From the NCBI RefSeq assembly GCF_014873875.1, contig NZ_JADBEM010000001.1, forward strand, positions 2,108,001 to 2,172,000: a stretch of DNA of 64,000 bases, written 5' to 3'. The notes below the pieces were generated by a model. It saw only the letters and a program-made list of their open reading frames with translations. It was not told where the DNA came from and did no database searches. Each line of letters begins with the position of its first letter. The first letter of the stretch is position 1. A program made the position numbers and the translations under genes. This stretch comes from Actinopolymorpha pittospori (GTDB lineage Bacteria > Actinomycetota > Actinomycetes > Propionibacteriales > Actinopolymorphaceae). Shown here piece by piece: positions 54,898 through 63,852 of this stretch.

Positions 54898-55544
54898 CCG
54901 GCTGGTTGGGAGACAACGCCGGCACCATCGCGTCGTACTTCGGCCAACACGTCTGGCTCGCGACGCTCCCGTTGCTCATCGCGCTGATCCTCGCGATCCC
55001 GCTCGGCTGGCTCGCGTGGCGGTTCGGCTGGCTGCACACCCCGATGGTGGGGCTGACCGGCCTGCTCTACACCATCCCGTCGCTCGCGTTGTTCGTCATC
55101 CTCCCGGCGGTGCTCGGCACCCAGATCCTCGACCCGATCAACGTCGTCGTGGCGTTGACGATCTACACGCTGGCGCTGCTCGTCCGCACCGTCGCCGACG
55201 GACTCGCCGCCGTACCCCGCGACGTCATCCAGGCGGCCACCGCGATGGGCTACGGCGGCTTCCGGCGGTTCTTCGCGGTCGAGCTCCCGGTGGCGGTCCC
55301 GGTCATCGCCGCCGGTCTGCGTGTCGCCGCCGTCTCCAACGTCAGCCTGGTCGCCGTCTCCGCGCTGCTCGGCGTGCCACAGCTCGGGCTGTTCTTCACC
55401 AACGGGCTGGTCCTCGACTACCTCCCGCCGCTGGTCACCGGCATCGTGTTGTGCGTCGTCCTCGCCCTCGTCCTCGACGGGCTGATCCTCGGACTGACGC
55501 GGTTGCTGGCCCCGTGGCAACGCATCGCGAGGGGGACCTCATGA
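54894..55544 (+). CDS. opuCB: ABC transporter permease (OpuC type)
   Basis: A 216-residue permease with about five or six membrane segments. The cytoplasmic coupling region is AATAMGYGGFRRFFAVELPV, a variant of the EAA motif. TIPSLALFVILPAVLG is typical of OpuCB/ProW-like permeases. It starts with GTG inside the stop of the ATPase gene, so the two are translationally coupled. Confidence 0.9.
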   Translation: MTGWLGDNAGTIASYFGQHVWLATLPLLIALILAIPLGWLAWRFGWLHTPMVGLTGLLYTIPSLALFVILPAVLGTQILDPINVVVALTIYTLALLVRTVADGLAAVPRDVIQAATAMGYGGFRRFFAVELPVAVPVIAAGLRVAAVSNVSLVAVSALLGVPQLGLFFTNGLVLDYLPPLVTGIVLCVVLALVLDGLILGLTRLLAPWQRIARGTS

Positions 55545-56293
55545 TCGAAGGAATCTTCCGCTGGTTCGCCGACCCGGACAACTGGAGCGGTTCGGCCGGA
55601 ATCCCGATGCGGGTGCTGGAGCACCTGGAGTACTCCGTCGTGGCGCTGCTGATCGCGGCGCTGATCGGCATCCCGCTCGGCCTGTTCATCGGCCACACGG
55701 GCAAGGGCACCTTCTTCGCGGCGGGGCTCGCCAACGCGCTGCGCTCGTTGCCCTCGCTCGGGCTGCTGGTGCTGATGGCGCTGATCCTCGGGTCGCGGAT
55801 CAGCAGCGACCTGGTCTACGTCATCCCGAGCATCGTCGTCCTGGTCGTGCTCGCGGTGCCGCCGATCCTGGCGAGCACCTACGCGGGAGTGCAGGGAGTC
55901 GACCCGGCCGCCCGCGACGCGGCCTACGGCATGGGCATGACCGGCTGGGACGTCCTGCGGAGGGTCGAGGCGCCCTGCGCGCTCCCGCTCATCCTCTCCG
56001 GCGTGCGGAGCGCGATGCTGCAGATCATCGCGACCGCGACCATCGCCGCGATCACCTCGCTCGGGGGTTTGGGCCGCTACATCGTCGATGGGCAGGCGGT
56101 CCGGGATTACTCGCAGATGGTCGCGGGTTCCATTCTTGTCGCCCTGCTCGCGATCGTCGTCGAGGCGGTCCTCGCGGGCGTACAGCGGCTCGTGGTCCCG
56201 GCCGGGCTGACCGGTCGGGACCGGCAACGCCGTACCCCCGACACCGAGCGGGCCGCGACGGCCCGGGACCAGGAGTTGGTCAGCGCCCGATGA
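55541..56293 (+). CDS. opuCD: ABC transporter permease (OpuC type)
   Basis: A 250-residue permease with about six membrane segments. The EAA-like loop is DAAYGMGMTGWDVLRRVEAP, and ANALRSLPSLGLLVLMALIL is the conserved region shared with OpuCB. It overlaps the first permease gene through ATGA. Together the two permeases form the membrane channel of the transporter. Confidence 0.9.
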   Translation: MIEGIFRWFADPDNWSGSAGIPMRVLEHLEYSVVALLIAALIGIPLGLFIGHTGKGTFFAAGLANALRSLPSLGLLVLMALILGSRISSDLVYVIPSIVVLVVLAVPPILASTYAGVQGVDPAARDAAYGMGMTGWDVLRRVEAPCALPLILSGVRSAMLQIIATATIAAITSLGGLGRYIVDGQAVRDYSQMVAGSILVALLAIVVEAVLAGVQRLVVPAGLTGRDRQRRTPDTERAATARDQELVSAR

Positions 56294-56378
56294 CGCAGTT
56301 CCGCCCACCCGACAGATCCACCCACCCAGAACCTCCCGGCGCGACCCGCGCGCACGGACCACGAAGGAGACACCCGTC

Positions 56379-57308
56379 ATGAAGCTTCCGAAGATCGCAG
56401 CCGCTGCCGCGGCGGCGATGGCGCTGGTAGCCCTCGCGGGGTGCGGGTCTGGTGGCGACCCGTTGGCCAACGAGACCAGCAAGGCCCCCGCGAGCCCGGC
56501 GCCGGCCGGCACCGTGGTCGTGGGATCCGCCGACTTCCCGGAGAGCACCCTGATCGGCGAGATCTACGCCGGTGCCCTGCAGGCCAAGGGCGTCAAGGTG
56601 GAGAAGAAGTTCGGAATCGGTGCCCGCGAGATCTACCTCAAGGCACTCGAGGACGGCTCGATCGACCTCATCCCCGAATACACCGGCAACCTGCTGCAGG
56701 CCTTCGACCCGAAGACGACGGCCTCGACGTCGGAGGACGTCTACGCCGAGCTGAAGAAGGCGGTGCCGAGCGACCTGACCGTGCTCGCGCAGGCCAGCGC
56801 CGAGGACAAGGACGCGGTCGGGGTCACCAAGGAGACCGCGACCAAGTACAAGCTGAAGACGCTCAGCGACCTGAAGCCGCACGCGAAGGACCTCGTCCTG
56901 GGCGGCCCGCCGGAGTGGAAGACCCGGGAACGCTCCGGTGTCCCCGCGCTGGAGAAGGTCTACGGCCTCACGTTCAAGGGCGACTTCAAGTCGCTCAAGG
57001 GCACGCTGCTGCCGCAGGCTCTCGCCAACGGACAGATCGACGCGGCCAACATCTTCACCACCGACCCGGTGGTGCAGCAGAACGGCTTCGTGCTGCTCGA
57101 GGACGACAAGAACCTCTTCCCCGCCCAGAACGTCGTTCCGCTGATCAACAAGTCGAAGGCGACCCCGGAGGTCTCCGAGGCACTGGACGCCGTGTCCGCC
57201 AAGCTCGACACCAAGGCCCTCAGCTCCCTGCTCACCGAGGTCGTGGTCGACAAGAAGGACGCGGCCACGGTGGCCAAGGACTGGCTGAACCAGAACGGCC
57301 TGGTCTGA
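56379..57308 (+). CDS. opuCC: Substrate-binding lipoprotein (OpuAC/OpuCC type)
   Basis: A 309-residue protein with a lipoprotein signal: the lipobox is near LVALAGC, with the modified Cys at residue 22. The mature part is an OpuAC-like type II binding protein: VVGSADFPESTLIGEIYAGA, EDGSIDLIPEYTGNLLQAF and LGGPPEWKTRERSGVPALEK. It is 85 bp after the second permease. It should capture betaine, choline or a related quaternary amine; aromatic cage residues cannot be assigned with confidence. Confidence 0.9.
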   Translation: MKLPKIAAAAAAAMALVALAGCGSGGDPLANETSKAPASPAPAGTVVVGSADFPESTLIGEIYAGALQAKGVKVEKKFGIGAREIYLKALEDGSIDLIPEYTGNLLQAFDPKTTASTSEDVYAELKKAVPSDLTVLAQASAEDKDAVGVTKETATKYKLKTLSDLKPHAKDLVLGGPPEWKTRERSGVPALEKVYGLTFKGDFKSLKGTLLPQALANGQIDAANIFTTDPVVQQNGFVLLEDDKNLFPAQNVVPLINKSKATPEVSEALDAVSAKLDTKALSSLLTEVVVDKKDAATVAKDWLNQNGLV

Positions 57309-57384
57309 GCGAACAGCTCTCGACGGCTCGAGCGGTCGGTTGAGCGACCGGCACTCGACCAGAAACTGAGTGACCGGACAGCGC

Positions 57385-57428
57385 ACGGCGGGGCGCCCCT
57401 CCACACCCGGAGGAGGCGCCCCGTCGGC
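57385..57428 (+). terminator. Hairpin after the compatible-solute transporter operon
   Basis: A GC-rich stem: the arm GGGGCGCC plus CCTCC is paired with GGAGG plus GGCGCCCC around a six-base loop, 77 bp after the binding-protein stop. There is no T-run, as is usual in high-GC actinomycetes. Confidence 0.75.
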
Positions 57429-57498
57429 GTTTCCGGACCCGTCGCCCCGAAACAGCACCGTCCGCATTCCGGGCGCATGTCTCGAATATCGGGACGAC

Positions 57499-57523
57499 GG
57501 CGGATCGGACTGGGCGATCCGCC
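57499..57523. promoter_or_regulatory. Inverted repeat upstream of the sulfur-transporter leader
   Basis: GGCGGATCG (57499-57507) and CGATCCGCC (57515-57523) form a perfect 9-bp palindrome with a 7-bp centre, 25 bp before a short open frame. It could be an operator or an RNA hairpin. No regulator gene is adjacent. Confidence 0.55.
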
Positions 57524-57547
57524 CGCCGAATCCGTACTCTGTCCGCC

Positions 57548-57631
57548 ATGCGTAGCCCGGCTGACCAGCTCCGGCTGGCCCTCTTCGCCGTGACGCTCGT
57601 CCTCGTCGACGACGAGCTCTGTGGCCGCTGA
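57548..57631 (+). CDS. Possible regulatory leader peptide (27 residues)
   Basis: A short frame MRSPADQLRLALFAVTLVLV followed by DDELCGR and a stop, 89 bp before the transporter gene. The cysteine codon lies three codons from the stop. In mycobacteria and relatives, cysteine-containing leader peptides upstream of sulfur genes act in attenuation. Whether this one is translated is unknown, and its sequence does not match the multi-cysteine type. Confidence 0.4.
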   Translation: MRSPADQLRLALFAVTLVLVDDELCGR

Positions 57632-57720
57632 CGCCTCGCGTCGCGGTCCTCCTTCGCTTCCCCTGGTCCCGCGAGAGCGTCGAACGTCGGCCATCGTCCC
57701 CTCTCCAGCGGAGTAACCCC

Positions 57721-59022
57721 ATGTCCAGCGCCACCACGTCCGGCCCCACACCGGGTTCCACCCTGACCGGCCGGCCGGCACCGTCCCGCCGCTTCGCTCC
57801 CGTCACCTCCCGCCCGACACCGGAGGCCCCACGGCTCGGCCCGGTGTCGTGGGTGCCGCTCGTCGTCGCGGCCCTCGGCACCATCGCGCTCGCCGCGTAC
57901 GTCTGGGCGACACACGGCACCAAGCCCGGGATCCTCCTGCTGCTCGGCGCGGCACTCGGCGTGACGCTGTTCCACTCCCGGTTCGGCTTCACCTCCGCCT
58001 GGCGGCAGCTGGTCGCGGTCGGCAACGGGACCGGCCTGCGCGCCCACGCGGTGCTGCTCGGGACCACCGCCACGCTGTTCGCCCTGATCATCGGCACCGG
58101 TACTGGACTGTTCGGGAGTACGCCCGCACCCTCCGCCGGTCCGCTCGGCGTGGGCCTGATCCTCGGCGCGTTCCTCTTCGGCGTGGGAATGCAGCTCGGC
58201 GGCGCCTGCGCGTCCGGGACACTCTTCGCGGTCGGATCGGGTCAGTCGACCATCGTGCTCACCCTCGGCGGTTTCATCGTCGGCTCGGTGCTCTACGCCT
58301 GGCAGTTCCCGCTGGTGCGTGACCTGCCCGCCCTGCCGGCGTTCGTGCTGGCCGACCACGTCGGCTGGTTCGGCTCCTGGGCCATCACGATCCTCGTCCT
58401 GCTCGCCATCGTCGCGGTGACCCGCGTCATCCAGGCGCGCCGCGTCCCACCGCCCGTGGACGCGGTGCCGAGCGCCCGCGGTCCGCTCCGGGCGATCCGC
58501 GGCTCCTGGCCGCTGTGGGTCGGCGCGGTCGTCCTCGCCCTGCTGGGCGCCGGCGTGCTCCTCGTCTCCGGCGGAGCCTGGGGCATCACCAGCGCGTTCG
58601 GACTGTGGGGCGCGAAGTTCCTCCAGGTCCTCGGGCTGCACCCGGAGACCTGGGCCTTCTGGCAACAGCCCGCCCAGGCCCAGACGCTGGCGGCGCCGAT
58701 CCTCACCGACAAGACCAGCCTGACGGACATCGGCATCATGGTGGGCGCAGCGGTGGCGGCGGCCGCCGGCGGCGTGTGGACGCTGCACCGGCGGATCCCC
58801 TGGCGTACGGCGGTCGCGGCGGTGCTCGGCGGCATCCTGATGGGTATCGGCGCCCGGCTCGCCGGCGGCTGCAACATCGGCGCCTACCTCGCCGGCATCG
58901 CCTCGGGCAGCCTGCACGGATGGATCTGGGGAGTGGCCGCGCTCGGCGGCACCTGGGTCGGGCTGCGCGGTCGGAGGCTGTTCGGCCTCGCCAACCCGGC
59001 ACCACGCGACAGCGTCTGCTGA
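57721..59022 (+). CDS. YeeE/YedE-family sulfur (thiosulfate-type) transporter
   Basis: A 433-residue integral membrane protein with about ten hydrophobic segments in two homologous halves. The conserved cysteine motifs are GGACASGTL in the first half and GGCNIGAYL in the second, as in thiosulfate uptake proteins of the TsuA/YeeE type. The protein ends RDSVC. No TusA/YeeD-type partner gene follows, so the mature pathway is not visible. The N-terminal 40 residues are a Pro/Ser-rich cytoplasmic stretch. Confidence 0.9.
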   Translation: MSSATTSGPTPGSTLTGRPAPSRRFAPVTSRPTPEAPRLGPVSWVPLVVAALGTIALAAYVWATHGTKPGILLLLGAALGVTLFHSRFGFTSAWRQLVAVGNGTGLRAHAVLLGTTATLFALIIGTGTGLFGSTPAPSAGPLGVGLILGAFLFGVGMQLGGACASGTLFAVGSGQSTIVLTLGGFIVGSVLYAWQFPLVRDLPALPAFVLADHVGWFGSWAITILVLLAIVAVTRVIQARRVPPPVDAVPSARGPLRAIRGSWPLWVGAVVLALLGAGVLLVSGGAWGITSAFGLWGAKFLQVLGLHPETWAFWQQPAQAQTLAAPILTDKTSLTDIGIMVGAAVAAAAGGVWTLHRRIPWRTAVAAVLGGILMGIGARLAGGCNIGAYLAGIASGSLHGWIWGVAALGGTWVGLRGRRLFGLANPAPRDSVC

Positions 59023-59047
59023 CCGCCGCGCGCCGGTGAGGGGCCCA

Positions 59048-59080
59048 CTACCGCCCGCAGTTCCGGCCCCCCGGCGGTAG
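59048..59080 (+). terminator. Hairpin after the sulfur-transporter gene
   Basis: CTACCGCC (59048-59055) and GGCGGTAG (59073-59080) pair with a 17-nt loop 25 bp after the transporter stop and before the hutH start. Confidence 0.6.
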
Positions 59081-59112
59081 CCCGGCGGAGGCGCGCGCAG
59101 TGAAATGAGGGC

Positions 59113-60726
59113 ATGGTCGACCCCGCCCAGGCAGAATCGGTCACCATCGGCGCCCGGCCCCTCACCGAGGCCGACGTGGTGGCGGTGGCCAGGTATGCCG
59201 TTCCCGTCCTGCTCGCACCCGAGGCTGTCGCCGCGCTCGCGGCGGGCCGGGCGGCGGTGGACCGGCTCAGCTCCTCCCCGTTTCCGGCGTACGGCATTTC
59301 CACCGGTTTCGGCGCACTCGCGACTCGGCACATCCCCGCCGCGCAGCGCACCGACCTGCAGCGCAGCCTGATCAGGTCCCACGCGGCCGGTTCGGGACCC
59401 GAGGTCGAGACCGAGGTGGTCCGGGCGCTGATGCTGCTTCGGCTGGCGACGCTCGCGACCGGGCGAACCGGCGTCCGGCCCGAGACGGCGCAGACGCTGG
59501 CGGCCCTGCTCAACGCGGGGATCACCCCGGTGGTGCCGGAGTACGGCAGCCTGGGCTGTTCGGGTGATCTCGCCCCGCTCTCCCACGTCGCGCTCGCGCT
59601 GATGGGCGAGGGTGACGTCCGCACGACCAACCGTGGCAACGGTGACGGCGACGGCACCGGCACGCTCCGTCCCGCCGCGCAGGCGCTCGCCCAGGCCGGC
59701 ATCACCCCGCTCGTCCTCGCCGAGAAGGAGGGGCTCGCCCTCATCAACGGCACGGACGGGATGCTCGGCATGCTCGCCCTCGCCTGCCACGACCTGGAAC
59801 GGCTCCTCTCGACGGCCGACCTCACCGCGGCCATGAGCGTGGAGGGGCTGCTCGGGACCGACCGGGTCTTCGCGGCCGACCTGCAGGCGCTGCGCCCCCA
59901 TCCCGGAGCCGTGGCCTCCGCCGCCCACCTGCGGTCCCTGCTGGCCGGCTCCGCGATCGTCGCCAGCCACCGCGGCCCGGACGACACCCGCGTCCAGGAC
60001 GCCTACTCCCTGCGCTGCGCACCGCAGGTCAACGGCGCCGCACGCGACACGCTCGCGCACGCCCGACAGGTCGCGGGACACGAACTCGACTCCGCGATCG
60101 ACAACCCGGTCGTGTTGCCGGACGGCCGGGTCGAGTCCAACGGCAACTTCCACGGGGCGCCGCTGGCCTACGTCCTGGACTTCCTCGCCATCGTGGTCGC
60201 CGACGTCGCGAGCATGTCCGAGCGGCGTACCGACCGGTTCCTCGACGTCGCCCGCAACCACGGCCTGCCGGCGTTCCTCGCCGCCGACCCGGGCGTCGAC
60301 TCCGGGCACATGATCGCGCAGTACACCGCGGCCGGCATCGTCAGCGAACTCAAGCGGCTCGCCACACCCGCCAGCGTCGACTCGATTCCCTCCTCGGCGA
60401 TGCAGGAGGACCACGTGTCGATGGGCTGGTCGGCGGCGCGCAAGCTGCGACGGGCCCTGGACGGGCTCACCCGGGTCCTCGCGATCGAACTCCTGACCGC
60501 GGGTCGCGGCCTGGACCTGCGCGCCCCGCTGGCACCCGCACCCGCGACCGCCGCGGCGCTGCGCGAGTTGCGCCGCCAGGTGGCCGGCCCGGGTCCGGAC
60601 CGACAGCTGTCCCGGGAGATCGACGCCGCCGTCACCCTCGTCCGCGACGGGCGCGCGCTCGCGGCCGCCGACGACGCGGCGAGGCGGACGGCCCTCGCGC
60701 CGGACCCCGGCGACGGGGGATCCTGA
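59113..60726 (+). CDS. hutH: Histidine ammonia-lyase
   Basis: A 537-residue enzyme that converts L-histidine to trans-urocanate, the first step of histidine degradation. The MIO-forming triad lies in GSLGCSGDLAPL as Cys149-Ser150-Gly151, the actinobacterial variant of the usual Ala-Ser-Gly. Other marks are GISTGFGALA, the NGTDGMLG segment, the conserved QDAYSLRCAPQV, and QEDHVSMGWSAARKLRRALD. It begins the plus-strand hut cluster; hutU starts 67 bp downstream. Confidence 0.95.
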   Translation: MVDPAQAESVTIGARPLTEADVVAVARYAVPVLLAPEAVAALAAGRAAVDRLSSSPFPAYGISTGFGALATRHIPAAQRTDLQRSLIRSHAAGSGPEVETEVVRALMLLRLATLATGRTGVRPETAQTLAALLNAGITPVVPEYGSLGCSGDLAPLSHVALALMGEGDVRTTNRGNGDGDGTGTLRPAAQALAQAGITPLVLAEKEGLALINGTDGMLGMLALACHDLERLLSTADLTAAMSVEGLLGTDRVFAADLQALRPHPGAVASAAHLRSLLAGSAIVASHRGPDDTRVQDAYSLRCAPQVNGAARDTLAHARQVAGHELDSAIDNPVVLPDGRVESNGNFHGAPLAYVLDFLAIVVADVASMSERRTDRFLDVARNHGLPAFLAADPGVDSGHMIAQYTAAGIVSELKRLATPASVDSIPSSAMQEDHVSMGWSAARKLRRALDGLTRVLAIELLTAGRGLDLRAPLAPAPATAAALRELRRQVAGPGPDRQLSREIDAAVTLVRDGRALAAADDAARRTALAPDPGDGGS

Positions 60727-60793
60727 CTCCAGGGGTCACACTCCGGTCCGTGACCCGCGCACCACGCCACGCACCACACCCAGGAGGTGACGG

Positions 60794-62518
60794 ATGAGCG
60801 GGACCCAGACCTCGCATCTGTCGCACCTCGGCCCGCGCACGGTGACGGCGCCACGGGGTTCGACACTTCACGCCCGCGGCTGGCCGCAGGAGGCGGCGCT
60901 GCGGATGCTGCAGAACAACCTCGACCCGGAGGTCGCGGAGCACCCACAGGATCTCGTCGTGTACGGCGGAAGTGGGCGGGCGGCGCGCGACTGGCCGAGC
61001 TTCGAGGCCCTCATCCGCACCCTCGAGTGGCTGGCCGACGACGAGACCATGCTGGTCCAGTCCGGCCGCCCGGTCGGTGTCCTCCGCACCCACGAGTGGG
61101 CGCCCCGGGTGCTCATCGCCAACTCCAACCTCGTCCCGGACTGGGCGACCTGGGAGGAGTTCCGCCGGCTGGAGGCGCTCGGCCTCACGATGTACGGCCA
61201 GATGACGGCCGGCTCGTGGATCTACATCGGTACGCAGGGGATTCTGCAGGGCACCTACGAGACCTTCGCCGCCGTCGCCGCTCGGCTCACCGAGCGGGGC
61301 GTGACCCGCGACAGTTCACTCGCCGGAACCCTCACCGTGACCGCGGGACTCGGCGGCATGGGTGGTGCGCAACCGCTCGCGGTGACGATGAACGGTGGCG
61401 TCGTGATCTGCGTCGAGTGCGACGAGTCCCGGATCCAACGCCGCCTCGAGCACCGGTACCTCGACGTCCGCGCCGACTCCCTCGACCACGCGCTCACGCT
61501 GGCGGAGACGGCCACCCGGACGCGGGAACCATTGTCGATCGGCGTGCTGGGCAACGCCGCGGACGCCCTTCCCGCCCTTTTGGCCCGCGGCGCCCCGGTC
61601 GACGTGGTGACGGACCAGACCTCGGCGCACGACCCGTTGACGTACCTCCCACACGGTGTCGAGTTCGCCGACTGGCCGAGCCTGCGGGAGCGGGACCCGG
61701 CCGGGCTGGTCGAGCGGGCGCGGGAGTCCATGGCGCGGCACGTCGAGGCGATGGTCGGCTTCCTCGACGCGGGCGCGGAGGTCTTCGACTACGGGAACTC
61801 CATCCGCGCCGAGGCCCGCAAGGGCGGGTTGACGCGGGCGTTCGACTTCCCCGGCTTCGTACCGGCCTACATCCGGCCCCTCTTCTGCGAGGGCAAAGGC
61901 CCCTTCCGTTGGGTCGCGCTGTCCGGTGATCCGCGCGACATCGAGAAGACCGACCAGGCGGTCCTCGACCTCTTCCCCGAGAACGAGTCCCTCGCGCGCT
62001 GGATCCGGCTCGCCGGTGAGCGGGTGCGCTTCCAGGGCCTGCCCGCCCGGATCTGCTGGCTCGGCTACGGCGAACGCGACAAGGCCGGCCTGCGTTTCAA
62101 CGAGATGGTCGCCGCCGGCGAGCTACGGGCTCCGGTCGTGATCGGACGTGACCACCTCGACGCCGGTTCGGTCGCCTCGCCCTACCGCGAGACCGAGGCG
62201 ATGGCCGACGGTTCGGACGCGATCGCCGACTGGCCACTCCTCAACGCGATGGTCAACGTCGCGTCCGGCGCCTCCTGGGTGAGCCTGCACCACGGTGGAG
62301 GCGTCGGCATCGGCCGGTCCATCCACGCCGGCCAGGTCGTCGTCGCGGACGGCACCGAACTCGCCGCCGCCAAGCTCGACCGGGTGCTGACCAACGACCC
62401 GGCCACCGGCGTCATCCGGCACGTCGACGCGGGGTACGAACACGCGGAGGAGACGGCCACCGCCCGAGGCCTCCGGACACCCATGCGGGAGGGCCCGCCC
62501 CCCGAACCCGAGACGTGA
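60794..62518 (+). CDS. hutU: Urocanate hydratase
   Basis: A 574-residue NAD+-dependent urocanase. It begins with family-like [20 protein letters not shown], then [25 protein letters not shown] and [20 protein letters not shown]. The NAD-binding [13 protein letters not shown] follows, and the C-terminal [19 protein letters not shown] is as expected. GGAGG precedes ATG 60794. It converts urocanate to imidazolone propionate, the step after HutH; HutI is not in this window. Confidence 0.96.
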   Translation: MSGTQTSHLSHLGPRTVTAPRGSTLHARGWPQEAALRMLQNNLDPEVAEHPQDLVVYGGSGRAARDWPSFEALIRTLEWLADDETMLVQSGRPVGVLRTHEWAPRVLIANSNLVPDWATWEEFRRLEALGLTMYGQMTAGSWIYIGTQGILQGTYETFAAVAARLTERGVTRDSSLAGTLTVTAGLGGMGGAQPLAVTMNGGVVICVECDESRIQRRLEHRYLDVRADSLDHALTLAETATRTREPLSIGVLGNAADALPALLARGAPVDVVTDQTSAHDPLTYLPHGVEFADWPSLRERDPAGLVERARESMARHVEAMVGFLDAGAEVFDYGNSIRAEARKGGLTRAFDFPGFVPAYIRPLFCEGKGPFRWVALSGDPRDIEKTDQAVLDLFPENESLARWIRLAGERVRFQGLPARICWLGYGERDKAGLRFNEMVAAGELRAPVVIGRDHLDAGSVASPYRETEAMADGSDAIADWPLLNAMVNVASGASWVSLHHGGGVGIGRSIHAGQVVVADGTELAAAKLDRVLTNDPATGVIRHVDAGYEHAEETATARGLRTPMREGPPPEPET

Positions 62519-62522
62519 GTCC

Positions 62523-62590
62523 GACAGACACCAACTCCGACACGACCGCAACTCCGACACGGCCGCAACTCCGACAGACCGCAGCAGACC
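62523..62590. repeat. Short imperfect tandem repeats between hutU and the M20 gene
   Basis: The motif AACTCCGACA occurs three times (within CAACTCCGACACGACCG, CAACTCCGACACGGCCG and CAACTCCGACAGACCG), preceded by a related AGTCCGACAGAC, with a period of about 17 bp. There is no gene in the 125-bp gap. Confidence 0.6.
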
Positions 62591-62643
62591 ATGACAGACC
62601 ACGACCGCGACCCGTTCGCCGGTACGCGAACGAAAGGTGAGGC

Positions 62644-63852
62644 ATGACGTACGAGGGCATGTGGAGCACGCTGGCGCAGATCGGCCGGCACGACCGTACC
62701 GGCGGCTACCGCCGGTACACCTGGAGCGAACCGCACCGCGAGTGCGAGCTGTGGTTCCAGGAGGAGGCCGCCAAGCGGGGGTTGACGCTCGAGTCCGACG
62801 GCAACGGCAACGTCGTCGCCTGGTGGCGGCCCGACCCCGACCAGACCGAGGGCGGCGTCGTCACCGGGAGCCACCTGGACTCCGTGCCCGACGGTGGCGC
62901 GTTCGACGGGCCGCTCGGTGTGGTGTCGGCCCTCGCCGCCCTCGACCTGCTCCGCGACAACGGCGTCCAGCCCGCGCGGCCGCTCGGGATCGCGGTCTTC
63001 GCCGAGGAGGAGGGCGCGCGGTTCGGTGTCGCCTGCCTCGGTTCCAGGCTGCTCACCGGTGCCCTCCCGGCCGAGCGGGCCCGGGAACTCCGGGACGCCG
63101 ACGGGGTGTCCCTGCCCGACGCGATGGAGCGGGCCGGCGCCTCGCCCGCGCTCGGGCCGTCCCTCGGCCTGCTCCACGCCCCGTCGGCGTTCGTCGAACT
63201 CCACATCGAACAGGGCCGCGGCCTCGTCGACCTGGAAGCCCCGGTGGGGGTGGCCGACTCGATCTGGGCGCACGGCCGCTGGCGGTTCGAGTTCACCGGG
63301 GAGGCCAACCACGCGGGAACGACGCGGATGGCCGACCGCCACGACCCGATGCTGACGTACGCCATGACCGCCCTCGCCGCCAACAAACGCGCCCGGCTCA
63401 CCCGGACCCGCGCCACGTTCGGCCACGTCGAGGTCGAGCCCAACGCCACCAACGCCGTACCCTCCACCGTCCGCGCCTGGCTCGACGGCCGCGCCCACGA
63501 CGAGGAGAGCCTGCGGGCCCTCGTGGAGGAGGTGCGCCGGCTGGCGGGCGACCGGGCCCAGCGCGACGGCACCGGTCTGGAGGTCGAGGCCGAATCGCTC
63601 ACGCCCGGCGTGGACTTCGACGCCGACCTGCGTCGCCGGCTGGTCACCCGGCTCGGCGGTGCGCCGGAGCTGCCCACCCAGGCCGGTCACGACGCGGGGA
63701 TCCTCGCCGCCGCCGGCGTTCCCGCGGCGATGCTCTTCGTCCGCAACCCCACCGGGGTCTCCCACTCGCCCGCCGAGCACGCCGAGGCCGCCGACTGCGT
63801 CGCCGGAGTGCACGCGCTGGCCGACGTCCTCACCGAGCTCCTCGCCCCATGA
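62644..63852 (+). CDS. M20-family amidohydrolase (allantoate / N-carbamoyl-amino-acid hydrolase-like)
   Basis: A 402-residue zinc metallohydrolase. The metal ligands are visible in SHLDSVPDGGAFDGPLGVV, FAEEEGARFGV, VELHIEQGRGL and the C-terminal THQ-like QAGHDAGIL; the dimer-domain part is TGEANHAGTTRMA. It is the family of allantoate amidohydrolases and N-carbamoylases. Its place between hutU and hutF suggests cleavage of an N-formyl or N-carbamoyl derivative of glutamate, which is inference. It is translationally coupled to hutF (ATGA). Confidence 0.88.
   Translation: MTYEGMWSTLAQIGRHDRTGGYRRYTWSEPHRECELWFQEEAAKRGLTLESDGNGNVVAWWRPDPDQTEGGVVTGSHLDSVPDGGAFDGPLGVVSALAALDLLRDNGVQPARPLGIAVFAEEEGARFGVACLGSRLLTGALPAERARELRDADGVSLPDAMERAGASPALGPSLGLLHAPSAFVELHIEQGRGLVDLEAPVGVADSIWAHGRWRFEFTGEANHAGTTRMADRHDPMLTYAMTALAANKRARLTRTRATFGHVEVEPNATNAVPSTVRAWLDGRAHDEESLRALVEEVRRLAGDRAQRDGTGLEVEAESLTPGVDFDADLRRRLVTRLGGAPELPTQAGHDAGILAAAGVPAAMLFVRNPTGVSHSPAEHAEAADCVAGVHALADVLTELLAP

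Noticed and set aside
57232..60414. A 1060-codon minus-strand open frame
   Set aside because: It lies opposite the YeeE/YedE and hutH genes and is Arg/Gly/Asp-rich without any domain; it is an antisense shadow of high-GC coding DNA.
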